From the NCBI GenBank assembly GCA_001303885.1, contig LJUE01000172.1, positions 1 to 5,606 on the forward strand: a stretch of DNA of 5,606 bases, read 5' to 3'. How positions within the stretch are numbered: position 1 is the first letter of the stretch; every line of letters begins with the position of its first letter. The DNA is from Planctomycetes bacterium SM23_32 (GTDB lineage: Bacteria > Planctomycetota > Brocadiia > SM23-32). Below, piece by piece: positions 1 to 5,606 of this stretch. The translations under genes were made by a program, and so were the position numbers. The notes under the pieces were generated by a model, which saw only the letters and a list, made by a program, of their open reading frames with translations, was not told the DNA's origin and searched no databases.

Positions 1-318
1 GAGACCCACGACCAGCACGCGCTCCGGCTCGGGCTGGTAGAGGAGGCCGCCGAAGGCAAGAGCGCTGTACTCCAGCATGTGCCGGCGCATGTCGCTCAGG
101 TCCACCTGGCTCTGCACGATCCACGACGTGGGCCGGCCGAATTGGAGCGTGACCACCGAGCCCTGCTGGTAGACGAAGATGCGGTGATAGAGGGAGTCCT
201 TCTGGCGGATCAGGCGACCGAACGCGCCGGCCTGCACCAGGACAGCGGACGCGACGAGGAGCCAGCACGTTGCCGCGATCCCCAGGGGGCCGGCCTGCCA
301 GAGAGAGCGACGCATCAT
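1..318 (-). CDS. Spermidine synthase-like aminopropyltransferase, membrane-anchored (5' part, cut by window edge)
   Basis: The first 106 codons of a gene that continues past the left edge. The start at 318 is chosen because GGAGG (325-329) lies six bases upstream, and ATG overlaps the stop of the preceding gene (ATGA). Residues about 11-32 form one hydrophobic segment (PLGIAATCWLLVASAVLVQA), probably a membrane anchor or uncleaved signal. Then KDSLYHRIFVYQQ and QVDLSDMRRHMLEYSALAF match the start of the polyamine synthase fold, where short strands precede the 'Y...' substrate segment. The visible part ends at PERVLVVGL, the beginning of the nucleotide-binding GxGxG strand, so the catalytic Asp residues lie outside the window. 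Characterised enzymes move an aminopropyl group from decarboxylated S-adenosylmethionine to putrescine. Many membrane-linked relatives have no proven polyamine activity, so the substrate is open. Family call fairly sure; exact function not. Confidence 0.83.
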   Translation of the reverse strand, partial: MMRRSLWQAGPLGIAATCWLLVASAVLVQAGAFGRLIRQKDSLYHRIFVYQQGSVVTLQFGRPTSWIVQSQVDLSDMRRHMLEYSALAFGGLLYQPEPERVLVVGL

Positions 319-1016
319 GGCCTTCCTCCCACAGATGGCGCCCGCCCGGCCAGGACCGCTTGCACCAGCACGATGGCGCCGACTGCGATGAGAACCGAGC
401 CGGAAACGCGCACCGTCCGCCTTGCAGAAAGCAGGATCAGGTAGAAGGCGGTCACCACGCAGCCGGCGAAGCTGGCCACCGTCGAGCAGCCCAGCACGAG
501 CCCCGCCTTGAGGCCGGACTCCGCCGCGCGCTGCGTGAGCCACCGCACCGCTGTCGGCGACACCATGCCCAGCATGAGCGTGGGCAGGCCGAACAGCGCG
601 AACGCGGCCAGCAGGGAGCCCCACTTCTCGTCCAGGCCCGCGTCGAGCAGCGCATCGCAGACCGGCCGCAGCAAGCCGGGAACGGCGCAGAGCCAGCCGC
701 CGGCGATGATCAGGCACATGCCGAGCGCGCGCTTCGCGGCCTCCCTGCGTGAAAGCCAGCCGCCCAGCACGTACCCTCCGGACAGGCTCAGCAGAAAGAC
801 GCCGATCACGCTGCCCATCACCACGTAGATCGAGCTGCCGAAATACGGGGCCAGCATCCGCGTGCCCAGTATCTCCAGCTCCATCACCAGCCACCCGCAC
901 GCGGCGGCGAGCAGCAACACCGCCACCATGGGCGCAGCGCGGCCCCGCTTGCCGCCGGCACCAGCCTGCACTCGATTGCCCGCCTCGTCCGGAAACGGGC
1001 GCCGTTGGTCGCTCAC
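315..1016 (-). CDS. Six-helix membrane protein, equivalent to the membrane domain of fused spermidine synthase-like proteins
   Basis: A 233-residue protein if it starts at the GTG at 1016, which overlaps the upstream stop (GTGA) and has GGAG (1023-1026) six bases before it. ATG at 929 (204 aa) is the alternative, with a weaker SD. Six hydrophobic segments are visible from about residue 31 to the C-terminus. Residues 46-91 carry the family signature: E46xE, R53, LAPYFGSS (55-62), YVV, then a glycine-rich helix ending GGYVLGGWLSRR. In most bacteria this domain is fused to a C-terminal spermidine synthase domain. Here the protein stops after the sixth helix (...APSVGGRP) and the synthase is a separate overlapping gene downstream. 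It probably forms an inner-membrane complex with that product; transport or membrane anchoring is inferred, not shown. The region upstream of residue 30 is polar and may be non-essential. Confidence 0.8.
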   Translation of the reverse strand: MSDQRRPFPDEAGNRVQAGAGGKRGRAAPMVAVLLLAAACGWLVMELEILGTRMLAPYFGSSIYVVMGSVIGVFLLSLSGGYVLGGWLSRREAAKRALGMCLIIAGGWLCAVPGLLRPVCDALLDAGLDEKWGSLLAAFALFGLPTLMLGMVSPTAVRWLTQRAAESGLKAGLVLGCSTVASFAGCVVTAFYLILLSARRTVRVSGSVLIAVGAIVLVQAVLAGRAPSVGGRP

Positions 1017-2746
1017 GGCCGGCTCCGCAGGAACTCGTGCGCCAGCGTCAGGAACGCGCTCGACCCCCAGGTGTAGGCCCTGTCGCGCAGCGGCCTTCCG
1101 GTGAGCGCGTCGAAGTTCTCGGCGAATCCGCTGTTCAGGCACATGTTACAGTAGCGGCGCGCTATCTCCCTTGCCTGGCTGCGATAGCCGGCGCGGGCCA
1201 GCCCGTCCACGACGAGCACCGTCTCGCTGCCCCAGATCGGGCCGCGCCAGTAGCCGTCGGGCACGTAGAGCGGACTGCTCGGGCTCTCGGTCGCCGGCCC
1301 GTGCTCGGTGACGAACCGGCCGTCCGGCTTCAGGGCGTCGGACAGCTTCTGGCGCACCGCCTTCGGCAGCCGGTTGCCGGCCACGATGGCCAGGTAGTTC
1401 AGCAGGCAGTCCCCCTCCGGGAAGACCTCGCCGGTGAAGGCGCGCCGCGAGACGAACTGCTCCCCATTCCAGAGGCGTTCGAGCATGCGGTCACGCAGCC
1501 CGTCAGATCGCGTCTTCCAGCGTCCGGCGTCCCGGTCGCGCCCGAGCCGCCTGGCGAGGCCGGCCAGCACGTGCGTCTGCACGACGAGGTAGGCCGTCAG
1601 GTCCGGCGCTGCCACGGGGTAGCCGCCGTCGAACACCGTCGCGTTGTCCCATCCCGAGTCGTTGCCGTGATGATACTCGGGCAGGCCGTCACCGTCGCAG
1701 TCCCGCTCGCGCAGCCACCACTCCGTCCACCGGCACAGGGGGCGGTAGACGCCTTCAAGCCGCCTCTGGGTGAGCAGGCCGCGCCTCTGCATCATCTTCG
1801 CGAGGGCCCAGCCATGGATCGGCGGCTTGCAGAAGTTCCAGGTCAACTGCGCTTCGCTCACCGAGTCCGGCAGCGCGCCGTGCTCGTCCTGGTGATCGAA
1901 CAGGGCCATGAACTGGTCCCACGCCAGCTCGGGGTTGCGGTAGCTGAGAGCGATGGCGTTGAAGCAGTGGTCCCAGCTCCAGCATTGCGTCATCCAGTTC
2001 TTGCTCATCAGCATGGTGGGGCGAAGGAAGCGCCCCGACGGCGCGACGACGGAGGTCCAGTTCACGTACATCGCCGATTCAGCGGCCCTCGCGTACTTGC
2101 GCGGCATCGCCGGCGTGCCCCTGAGCCACTCCGCCCACTCGCCGGCCACGTCCCGGACGCACTCGTCGAAAGGCCGCGAGAGGTCGGGAGTGCGGCTCGT
2201 CGTGACGAATTCCTCGATCGCCGCCTCGAACTGCCCGTCCTCGCCGGGCAGGAACTCGGCCACCACGCGCGGGCGCCGGCCGGGTCGCTCTCTCCTGCGC
2301 CTGTCCTGCGTGTGCACGACGTGCAGCGCATCCATGACCAGCTCGCCTCGCAGCGGCGTGAACATGTACTGGGTGCAGTTCGGCGCGCAGTTCACGTGCC
2401 AGCATCCTGCGCCGGCCGGGAAGGCATAGCTGCCGTGCTCGGAGAGGCTGGAGACCCGCAAGGCCAGCCCCTGGCCCCGGATGCGGAGGACGTCGGGCGC
2501 GGCAAAGCACATCTCCACCTTCCGACCGTCGGCCGTCAGGCGCAGCAGGTCGGGCCTGGCCCTCACCTCATAGGGCACCGGCTCACGTCCGCGCATGGGC
2601 TCCAGCACGAAGGCCTCCCGCGAGGCGAACGTCCCCCGCATCGTGCGCAGGATGAGGCCCTTCAGGCTCCAATGCGGCGGCAGCACGTTGAGGGCCATGT
2701 ACGAGCCGAACCGGCTGAACGGCACAGCGGCGATGTCGAACTCCAT
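1013..2746 (-). CDS. Glycoside hydrolase, MGH1/GH63-like (alpha/alpha)6 barrel
   Basis: A 577-residue protein without a signal peptide, so probably cytoplasmic. Of three consecutive ATGs (2752, 2749, 2746), the last is chosen because GGGGGAGG (2753-2760) is six bases upstream. Residues about 1-190 look like the N-terminal beta-sandwich, starting MEFDIAAVPFSRFGSYMAL. The rest is the helical barrel, with WSWDHCFNA (256-264), HQDEHGALPD, HHGNDSGWDNATVFD (Asp367 the likely general acid), YWRGPIW (499-505) and FAENFDALTG (Glu543 the likely general base). These motifs match mannosylglycerate hydrolase (MGH1-like), GH63 and amylo-1,6-glucosidase-type enzymes, which are inverting alpha-glycosidases. 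Candidate substrates are compatible-solute glycosides such as mannosyl- or glucosylglycerate, or alpha-glucans; sequence alone does not decide. It is first in a leftward operon with a split spermidine synthase-like pair. Confidence 0.85.
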   Translation of the reverse strand: MEFDIAAVPFSRFGSYMALNVLPPHWSLKGLILRTMRGTFASREAFVLEPMRGREPVPYEVRARPDLLRLTADGRKVEMCFAAPDVLRIRGQGLALRVSSLSEHGSYAFPAGAGCWHVNCAPNCTQYMFTPLRGELVMDALHVVHTQDRRRRERPGRRPRVVAEFLPGEDGQFEAAIEEFVTTSRTPDLSRPFDECVRDVAGEWAEWLRGTPAMPRKYARAAESAMYVNWTSVVAPSGRFLRPTMLMSKNWMTQCWSWDHCFNAIALSYRNPELAWDQFMALFDHQDEHGALPDSVSEAQLTWNFCKPPIHGWALAKMMQRRGLLTQRRLEGVYRPLCRWTEWWLRERDCDGDGLPEYHHGNDSGWDNATVFDGGYPVAAPDLTAYLVVQTHVLAGLARRLGRDRDAGRWKTRSDGLRDRMLERLWNGEQFVSRRAFTGEVFPEGDCLLNYLAIVAGNRLPKAVRQKLSDALKPDGRFVTEHGPATESPSSPLYVPDGYWRGPIWGSETVLVVDGLARAGYRSQAREIARRYCNMCLNSGFAENFDALTGRPLRDRAYTWGSSAFLTLAHEFLRSRP

Positions 2747-2752
2747 CATCAT

Positions 2753-2760
2753 CCTCCCCC
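2753..2760 (-). promoter_or_regulatory. Ribosome binding site that fixes the glycoside hydrolase start
   Basis: On the minus strand this reads GGGGGAGG, followed directly by ATGATGATG. Only the third ATG (2746) has normal SD spacing (six bases); the first abuts the SD with no spacer. This rules out the upstream extension of the reading frame to 2884, whose added residues are Pro/Ala/Arg-rich and unlike the family. Confidence 0.75.
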
Positions 2761-2791
2761 GGACGGGCCAGGCACCGGCGTCTACCCATAC

Positions 2792-2820
2792 TGTATACGG
2801 CCCGCGCGCGCTGCAGGCAA
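2792..2820 (-). promoter_or_regulatory. Candidate sigma70-type promoter of the leftward operon
   Basis: Read on the minus strand: TTGCCT (2820-2815), a 17-base spacer, then TATACA (2797-2792). Each box matches four of six consensus bases at ideal spacing. The TATACA lies in one of the few AT-rich spots of this GC-rich gap. Transcription would start near 2785, giving a leader of about 40 bases before the ATG at 2746 and leaving room for its SD. This is a motif match only. Confidence 0.45.
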
Positions 2821-2877
2821 CAGGAACGCCGACACGTTGGGGCGGCGCAGCGGCCGTGCGACCAGGCGCCCCGTTCG

Positions 2878-2919
2878 CTTTCATCCTGTCATCCTGCGTT
2901 CATGTCCTTCACGTAGACT
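2878..2919 (+). promoter_or_regulatory. Possible OmpR/PhoB-family operator and -10 element upstream of the secreted-protein gene
   Basis: Four related units follow one another on the plus strand: CTTTCATC (2878-2885), CTGTCATC (2886-2893), CGTTCATG (2897-2904) and CCTTCACG (2906-2913). CTGTCAT matches the known Pho-box half-site, and the next unit, CGTTCAT, starts exactly 11 bases later with five of seven bases matching. TAGACT (2914-2919) follows as a weak -10, and no good -35 is present. That is the layout expected of an activator-dependent promoter where the box replaces the -35. The leader to the ATG at 3002 would be about 75 bases. Which regulator binds, if any, is unknown; chance similarity remains possible. 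Confidence 0.35.
2881..2896 (+). repeat. Perfect tandem 8-base direct repeat
   Basis: TCATCCTG occurs twice with no spacer (2881-2888 and 2889-2896) in the divergent intergenic region. It is part of the larger CTNTCAT cluster described for 2878-2919. No other copy of this tandem arrangement was noticed in the window. Confidence 0.8.
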
Positions 2920-3001
2920 CGGCGTGATGGCATTGTCGCAGGTCCTGCTCTCGGGTGGTCCGGGACGCAGCCGACCAGACATGAAGCGAGGGAGGAGTAC
3001 C

Positions 3002-3745
3002 ATGACGCGAGGGCGTAGCGGTGGGATAGCCGTGGTTCTGCTCGTGGCGTTGGTGTGTGTCTTGACCGCCCCTGTCGGGGCGCGTGACGTGAAGATCGGC
3101 AAGGCGGAGGACTACGATCCCGTCATCAGTCCGGCTGACTTCCAGGACGCCGGCGGAGACCTCTTGCCGATTGACAACCCATGGTGGCCCATGACTCCCG
3201 GCACTACCTATGTCTACGAGGACACGGAGGGCGAGGAGCACAACGAGGTCTACGTCACCCATGAGACAAAGGAGATACTCGGCGTCACCTGCACTGTCGT
3301 CCGGGACCGCGTGTGGGTGGAAGGGGAACTGGTCGAAGAGACGCTCGACTGGTATGCTCAAGACAAGGATGGTAACGTCTGGTACTTTGGCGAGGACTCC
3401 AAGGAGTTCGTGGACGGCCAGGTCATACCTTTGGGCTCCTGGGAAGCAGGCGTGGACGGCGCCAAGCCCGGCATACTGATGCTCGCCAGTCCGCGCTCGG
3501 GTGACTCCTACCGGCAGGAGTTCCTCGAGGACGAGGCGGAGGACATGGGCAAGGTGCTGAGGCTCGCCGGCCATGCCTCGGTGCCCTACGGGAGTTTCTA
3601 CAGCTGCCTCGTGGTCAAGGAGTGGACGCCGCTGGACCGGGGCACCGTGGAGTTCAAGTACTACGCCCCAGGCGTGGGTCTCGTGCTGGTGGTCGAGGGT
3701 TCGGGCGGGCCCAGCACCCGGATCGAGTTGATCGAGGTCAACTGA
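3002..3745 (+). CDS. Secreted protein of unknown function with NPWWP motif
   Basis: A 247-residue protein. The start at 3002 is chosen for GGAGG (2991-2995) six bases upstream; an in-frame ATG at 2981 has no such site. Residues 1-27 are a signal peptide (basic MTRGR, hydrophobic core, VGA then RD), so the mature protein is exported. The mature part has IDNPWWPMTPGTTYVYE (57-73), a beta-rich region with DWYAQDKDGNVWYFGED (116-132) and GSWEAGVDGAKPGI (145-158), and an end with EFKYYAPGVG (217-226). Mature cysteines are C97 and C202 and could pair. The pattern recalls conserved hypothetical secreted proteins of environmental bacteria that share the WWP/TYVYE and DWYAQDKxGNVWYFGE blocks; I know no assigned function. 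No catalytic motif is evident. It lies upstream of a PepSY protein and a two-component system, so an envelope role linked to them is possible. Confidence 0.85.
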   Translation: MTRGRSGGIAVVLLVALVCVLTAPVGARDVKIGKAEDYDPVISPADFQDAGGDLLPIDNPWWPMTPGTTYVYEDTEGEEHNEVYVTHETKEILGVTCTVVRDRVWVEGELVEETLDWYAQDKDGNVWYFGEDSKEFVDGQVIPLGSWEAGVDGAKPGILMLASPRSGDSYRQEFLEDEAEDMGKVLRLAGHASVPYGSFYSCLVVKEWTPLDRGTVEFKYYAPGVGLVLVVEGSGGPSTRIELIEVN

Positions 3746-3875
3746 CGGCATGACGCCTTCAAAGGCAGGACGAGCGGGGGCCTGGCGGCGCGTAGCAGTC
3801 AACCGACGCCGGGCTCCCGCCCGCCCATTCCCGGAGCGCGGCGCCGGCCGCGGCCGGAGGAAGGAGGATCGCACA
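3746..3875 (+). other. GC-rich gap between the secreted-protein and PepSY genes
   Basis: This 130-base gap has no convincing gene, -10 box or intrinsic terminator. GCCT-TCAA-AGGC could form a small hairpin near 3760 but has no T run. A perfect 14-base palindrome, CCGGCCGCGGCCGG (3844-3857), sits just before the SD AAGGAGG (3861-3867), which is eight bases before the ATG at 3876. The lack of a terminator makes read-through from the secreted-protein gene plausible. Confidence 0.5.
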
Positions 3876-4805
3876 ATGGCTACGCGTGCTTCAGTGGTAG
3901 CTGGTTGGCTGTGTATTGGAGCGGTTCTGTTTGGAGCTGCATGGGCAACGGCAGTCCAGGGCGCCGACGCGACCCTCGGCCTGCCCCAGGCTGTGGCGGA
4001 CGCGGTTGAGTCGGCTTTCCCGGCCGCCGTCATCACCGGGGTGGAACTCGAAGACGAAGAAGGCGCAATGCTCTACGTTGTGAGAATGGAGCGTGGCGAA
4101 CGGACACTGGACGTCGAGCTGTCACCGGAAGGCGTCATCGGCGAAATCGAGATTGAGCTGGGACTGGACGACGTTCCTCAGTACATGGCCGAGGCTATCA
4201 GGCAGGCGACCGGAGGGGGCGAGATAGCCCTCATTGAGATGCACGAGCTGAGGGGGCGCGTTCAAGACGGCGAGCTCGTTGCGCTCGACGAGCCGATGGT
4301 CGTCTACGAGGTTGGGTTCATCGTTGACAACCGGCGCCATCTTGTGGAGGTCGCCGATGAGCCGGCGCTGGAGCTGCCGCAGCCCGCACGTGCGGCCATC
4401 AGGGATGCCTTCCCCGAAGCGATCGTGAAGCAGGTCGAGGCCGAACGCGAGATGGGCCTTACGCTCTACGAAGTGGAGCTCGTGCAGAACGGCCAAGAGG
4501 TCGAGGTCGAGGTATCAGCCGACGGCGTCATCGCCGAAGTGCAGGTGTCGGTGAAGGCCGAGGAGCTGCCGCCGGCGGTCGCCGACGCGATCTTGCGAGC
4601 CGCGGACGGGGCAAAGGTGCCGGAGCTGGAGAAGGTGGAGATCCGCGCCACACCGGAGCTGGCTACCCTCGATGAGCCCCAGGTGGTCTACGAGGCCGAG
4701 TTCTCCAGGGACGGCAAGGAGTACGAGATCCGGATCGCCTCGGACGGCACTGTCATCGAGCTGAAGGAGGAACAAGGGGAGGATCACGACGACGAAGCAG
4801 ATTGA
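3876..4805 (+). CDS. Secreted acidic protein with four PepSY-like modules
   Basis: A 309-residue protein starting at 3876 behind AAGGAGG (3861-3867). Residues 1 to about 30 are a signal peptide ending near VQGA. The mature part holds four modules of the PepSY/PepSY-like type, each with an amphipathic helix (LPxxVxDA...FP, or LPPAVADAIL) followed by beta strands. Module 1 is 36-95 (AFP at 47-49, LYVV, SPEGVIGEIE), module 2 about 97-166, module 3 167-226 (AFPEA, LYEVEL, SADGVIAEV) and module 4 about 229-297 (DEPQVVYEAEF, ASDGTVIELK). Modules 1-2 and 3-4 are two copies of one unit. The tail is very acidic (EEQGEDHDDEAD), which could bind cations. PepSY domains are known as protease inhibitors and as extracytoplasmic partners of sensors. 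The response regulator 89 bases downstream suggests a sensing role; the ligand is unknown. Confidence 0.82.
   Translation: MATRASVVAGWLCIGAVLFGAAWATAVQGADATLGLPQAVADAVESAFPAAVITGVELEDEEGAMLYVVRMERGERTLDVELSPEGVIGEIEIELGLDDVPQYMAEAIRQATGGGEIALIEMHELRGRVQDGELVALDEPMVVYEVGFIVDNRRHLVEVADEPALELPQPARAAIRDAFPEAIVKQVEAEREMGLTLYEVELVQNGQEVEVEVSADGVIAEVQVSVKAEELPPAVADAILRAADGAKVPELEKVEIRATPELATLDEPQVVYEAEFSRDGKEYEIRIASDGTVIELKEEQGEDHDDEAD
3981..4766 (+). repeat. Internal tandem duplication of a two-module PepSY unit
   Basis: Residues 36-166 (3981-4373) and 167-297 (4374-4766) are equivalent: LPQ 36/167, FP 48/179, LY 66/197 and GVI 86/217 are all offset by 131 residues. In the second half LDEPxVVYE 137/265 is offset by 128, a three-residue indel. 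The copies differ in many residues and have diverged at the DNA level, so the duplication is old. The first copy has lost the closing DGxVIE strand seen at 290-295. Confidence 0.8.
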
Positions 4806-4894
4806 CGACGTCGGCCGGGCCGGCTCGCAGCGCAGTAGGTTGCGCGGGGCAGGCACCCCAGTTCCGAACACCATGTGCCCGGGGAGGTCAGGAC

Positions 4895-5569
4895 GTGCTC
4901 CTCCTGCTGATCGAAGACTACGCGCCCCTCCAGAAGTCGCTGGCCAGGGGGCTGCGCGAGGCGGGCTTCGCCGTCGACGTTACCGGAGATGGCGAGGAGG
5001 GCTTGTGGTACGCCCGCACGGGCAACTACGACGTTGTCATACTGGACCTGATGCTGCCTAAGCTTGACGGGCTGACCATCCTGCGCAAACTGCGGGAGTC
5101 GGGGAGCCAGGCACACGTCCTCATCCTGACGGCCAAGGACACGGTGCCTGACCGGGTGCGCGGCCTTGATCTGGGCGCGGACGACTACCTGATCAAGCCG
5201 TTCGCTCTGGACGAACTCCTTGCCCGAGTCCGGGCACTGGTGAGGCGCAAGTACGAGGCCAAGGCCCCGGAGATTCGCGTCGGCGATCTTGAGGTCGACA
5301 CGGTGAACCGAACCGCTCAGTGGGAAGGAGAGCCTCTTGAGCTGACGGCCCGGGAATATGGCCTGCTGGAGGTCCTCGCGCTCCAGCCGGGTCGGACGGT
5401 CACTCGCACGGAGATTGCCGAGCGCCTGTACGACTTCGCCTCCGAAGCCGAGAGCAACGTCATAGACGTGTACGTCGCCCGGCTCCGCAAGAAGCTCGAA
5501 GAGGGCGGACGGCCTCGCCTGATCCACACGCGGCGAGGCCTTGGCTATGTCCTGGGGGGCCCCTCCTGA
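4895..5569 (+). CDS. OmpR/PhoB-family response regulator
   Basis: A 224-residue DNA-binding response regulator. The start is GTG at 4895, seven bases after GGGGAGG (4881-4887); it puts the first receiver strand at the N-terminus (VLLLLIEDY), as in the family. An upstream ATG at 4802 would add 31 unrelated residues overlapping the previous gene's end. The receiver domain is 1 to about 115: acidic pocket E7/D8, phosphoacceptor D51 in VVILDLMLP, switch T79, conserved K101 in LIKPF. After a short linker comes a winged-helix domain, about 125-222, with LTAREYGLLEVLALQPGRTV, ESNVIDVYVARLRKKL (the recognition helix) and the GLGYVL wing. All key residues are present, so it should be phosphorylated by a histidine kinase and act at direct-repeat sites. 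Its closest subgroup looks like QseB/PmrA/CusR-type regulators; the signal is unknown. The likely kinase gene overlaps its stop. Confidence 0.97.
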   Translation: MLLLLIEDYAPLQKSLARGLREAGFAVDVTGDGEEGLWYARTGNYDVVILDLMLPKLDGLTILRKLRESGSQAHVLILTAKDTVPDRVRGLDLGADDYLIKPFALDELLARVRALVRRKYEAKAPEIRVGDLEVDTVNRTAQWEGEPLELTAREYGLLEVLALQPGRTVTRTEIAERLYDFASEAESNVIDVYVARLRKKLEEGGRPRLIHTRRGLGYVLGGPS

Positions 5570-5606
5570 TGCCCTCGCTACGCACACGGCTCGCCCTGGG
5601 AACGGC
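5569..5606 (+). CDS. Probable sensor histidine kinase (first 12 codons only)
   Basis: ATG at 5569 overlaps the regulator's stop by one base (TGATG), with a G run (5554-5559) nine bases upstream as a possible SD. The visible residues are MPSLRTRLALGT. A basic SLRTRL start leading into a hydrophobic stretch is typical of the cytoplasmic tip before the first membrane helix of OmpR-partner kinases. No kinase motif lies within the window, so the call rests on position and this short start. Confidence 0.7.
   Translation, partial: MPSLRTRLALGT

Noticed and set aside
2747..2884. N-terminal extension of the glycoside hydrolase frame to ATG 2884
   Set aside because: It would cross the promoter candidate and SD, and the added residues do not resemble the family. 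The ATG at 2746 has ideal SD spacing.
749..3001. Very long plus-strand open frame running into the secreted-protein gene
   Set aside because: It lies antisense to the glycoside hydrolase, is rich in Arg/Pro/His with no domain, and has no SD. Only the part from 3002 has a start signal, a signal peptide and family-like sequence.
3755..3770. Small hairpin after the secreted-protein gene as a terminator
   Set aside because: The stem is only four to five base pairs and no T run follows.
3750..3875. Upstream ATG at 3750 as the start of the PepSY protein
   Set aside because: No SD, and it would place 42 Arg/Pro-rich residues before an obvious signal peptide that has its own strong SD.
2909..4036. 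Minus-strand open frame opposite the secreted-protein and PepSY genes
   Set aside because: Low-complexity shadow translation with no recognisable domain, opposite a gene with clear start, signal peptide and motifs.
4802..4894. TTGACG at 4802 as a -35 of a separate promoter for the response regulator
   Set aside because: No acceptable -10 lies 16-18 bases downstream; the region is GC-rich. Co-transcription with the PepSY gene is simpler.
4784..5587. Minus-strand open frame opposite the response regulator
   Set aside because: It is the complement of an unmistakable OmpR-family gene and has no coherent motifs.

Overview
The window is GC-rich, densely coded DNA with strong Shine-Dalgarno (SD) sites and several overlapping stop/start pairs. 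It carries seven genes: five complete and two cut by the window edges. Signal peptides on two proteins, a PepSY protein with a two-component system, and a cytoplasmic MGH1/GH63-like glycosidase fit a GC-rich environmental bacterium. A Planctomycetota-like or similar uncultured lineage is possible, but nothing here fixes the phylum. There are no RNA genes, mobile elements or CRISPR arrays that I can support.

Left half, minus strand (2746 down to 1): three genes read leftward as a tightly coupled operon. They are an (alpha/alpha)6-barrel glycoside hydrolase (577 aa), a six-helix membrane protein that matches the membrane half of 'fused' spermidine synthase-like proteins, and the start of a membrane-anchored spermidine synthase-like aminopropyltransferase that runs off the left edge. 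The junctions are GTGA and ATGA overlaps, each with its own SD. The usual one-piece membrane/aminopropyltransferase protein is therefore encoded here as two genes.

Middle (2747-3001): a divergent intergenic region. It holds a sigma70-like promoter candidate for the leftward operon. On the other strand, a cluster of CTGTCAT/CTTTCAT-type direct repeats lies just upstream of a possible -10, resembling an OmpR/PhoB-family binding site.

Right half, plus strand (3002 to the right edge): a secreted protein of unknown function with an NPWWP motif; a secreted acidic protein made of four PepSY-like modules (two tandem copies of a two-module unit of about 131 residues); an OmpR/PhoB-type response regulator starting at GTG; and the first 12 codons of the gene after it, probably the partner histidine kinase, starting at a TGATG overlap. 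The simplest model is an envelope-sensing unit in which the PepSY protein modulates the kinase extracytoplasmically. The regulator might control the divergent region, and that link is inference only.
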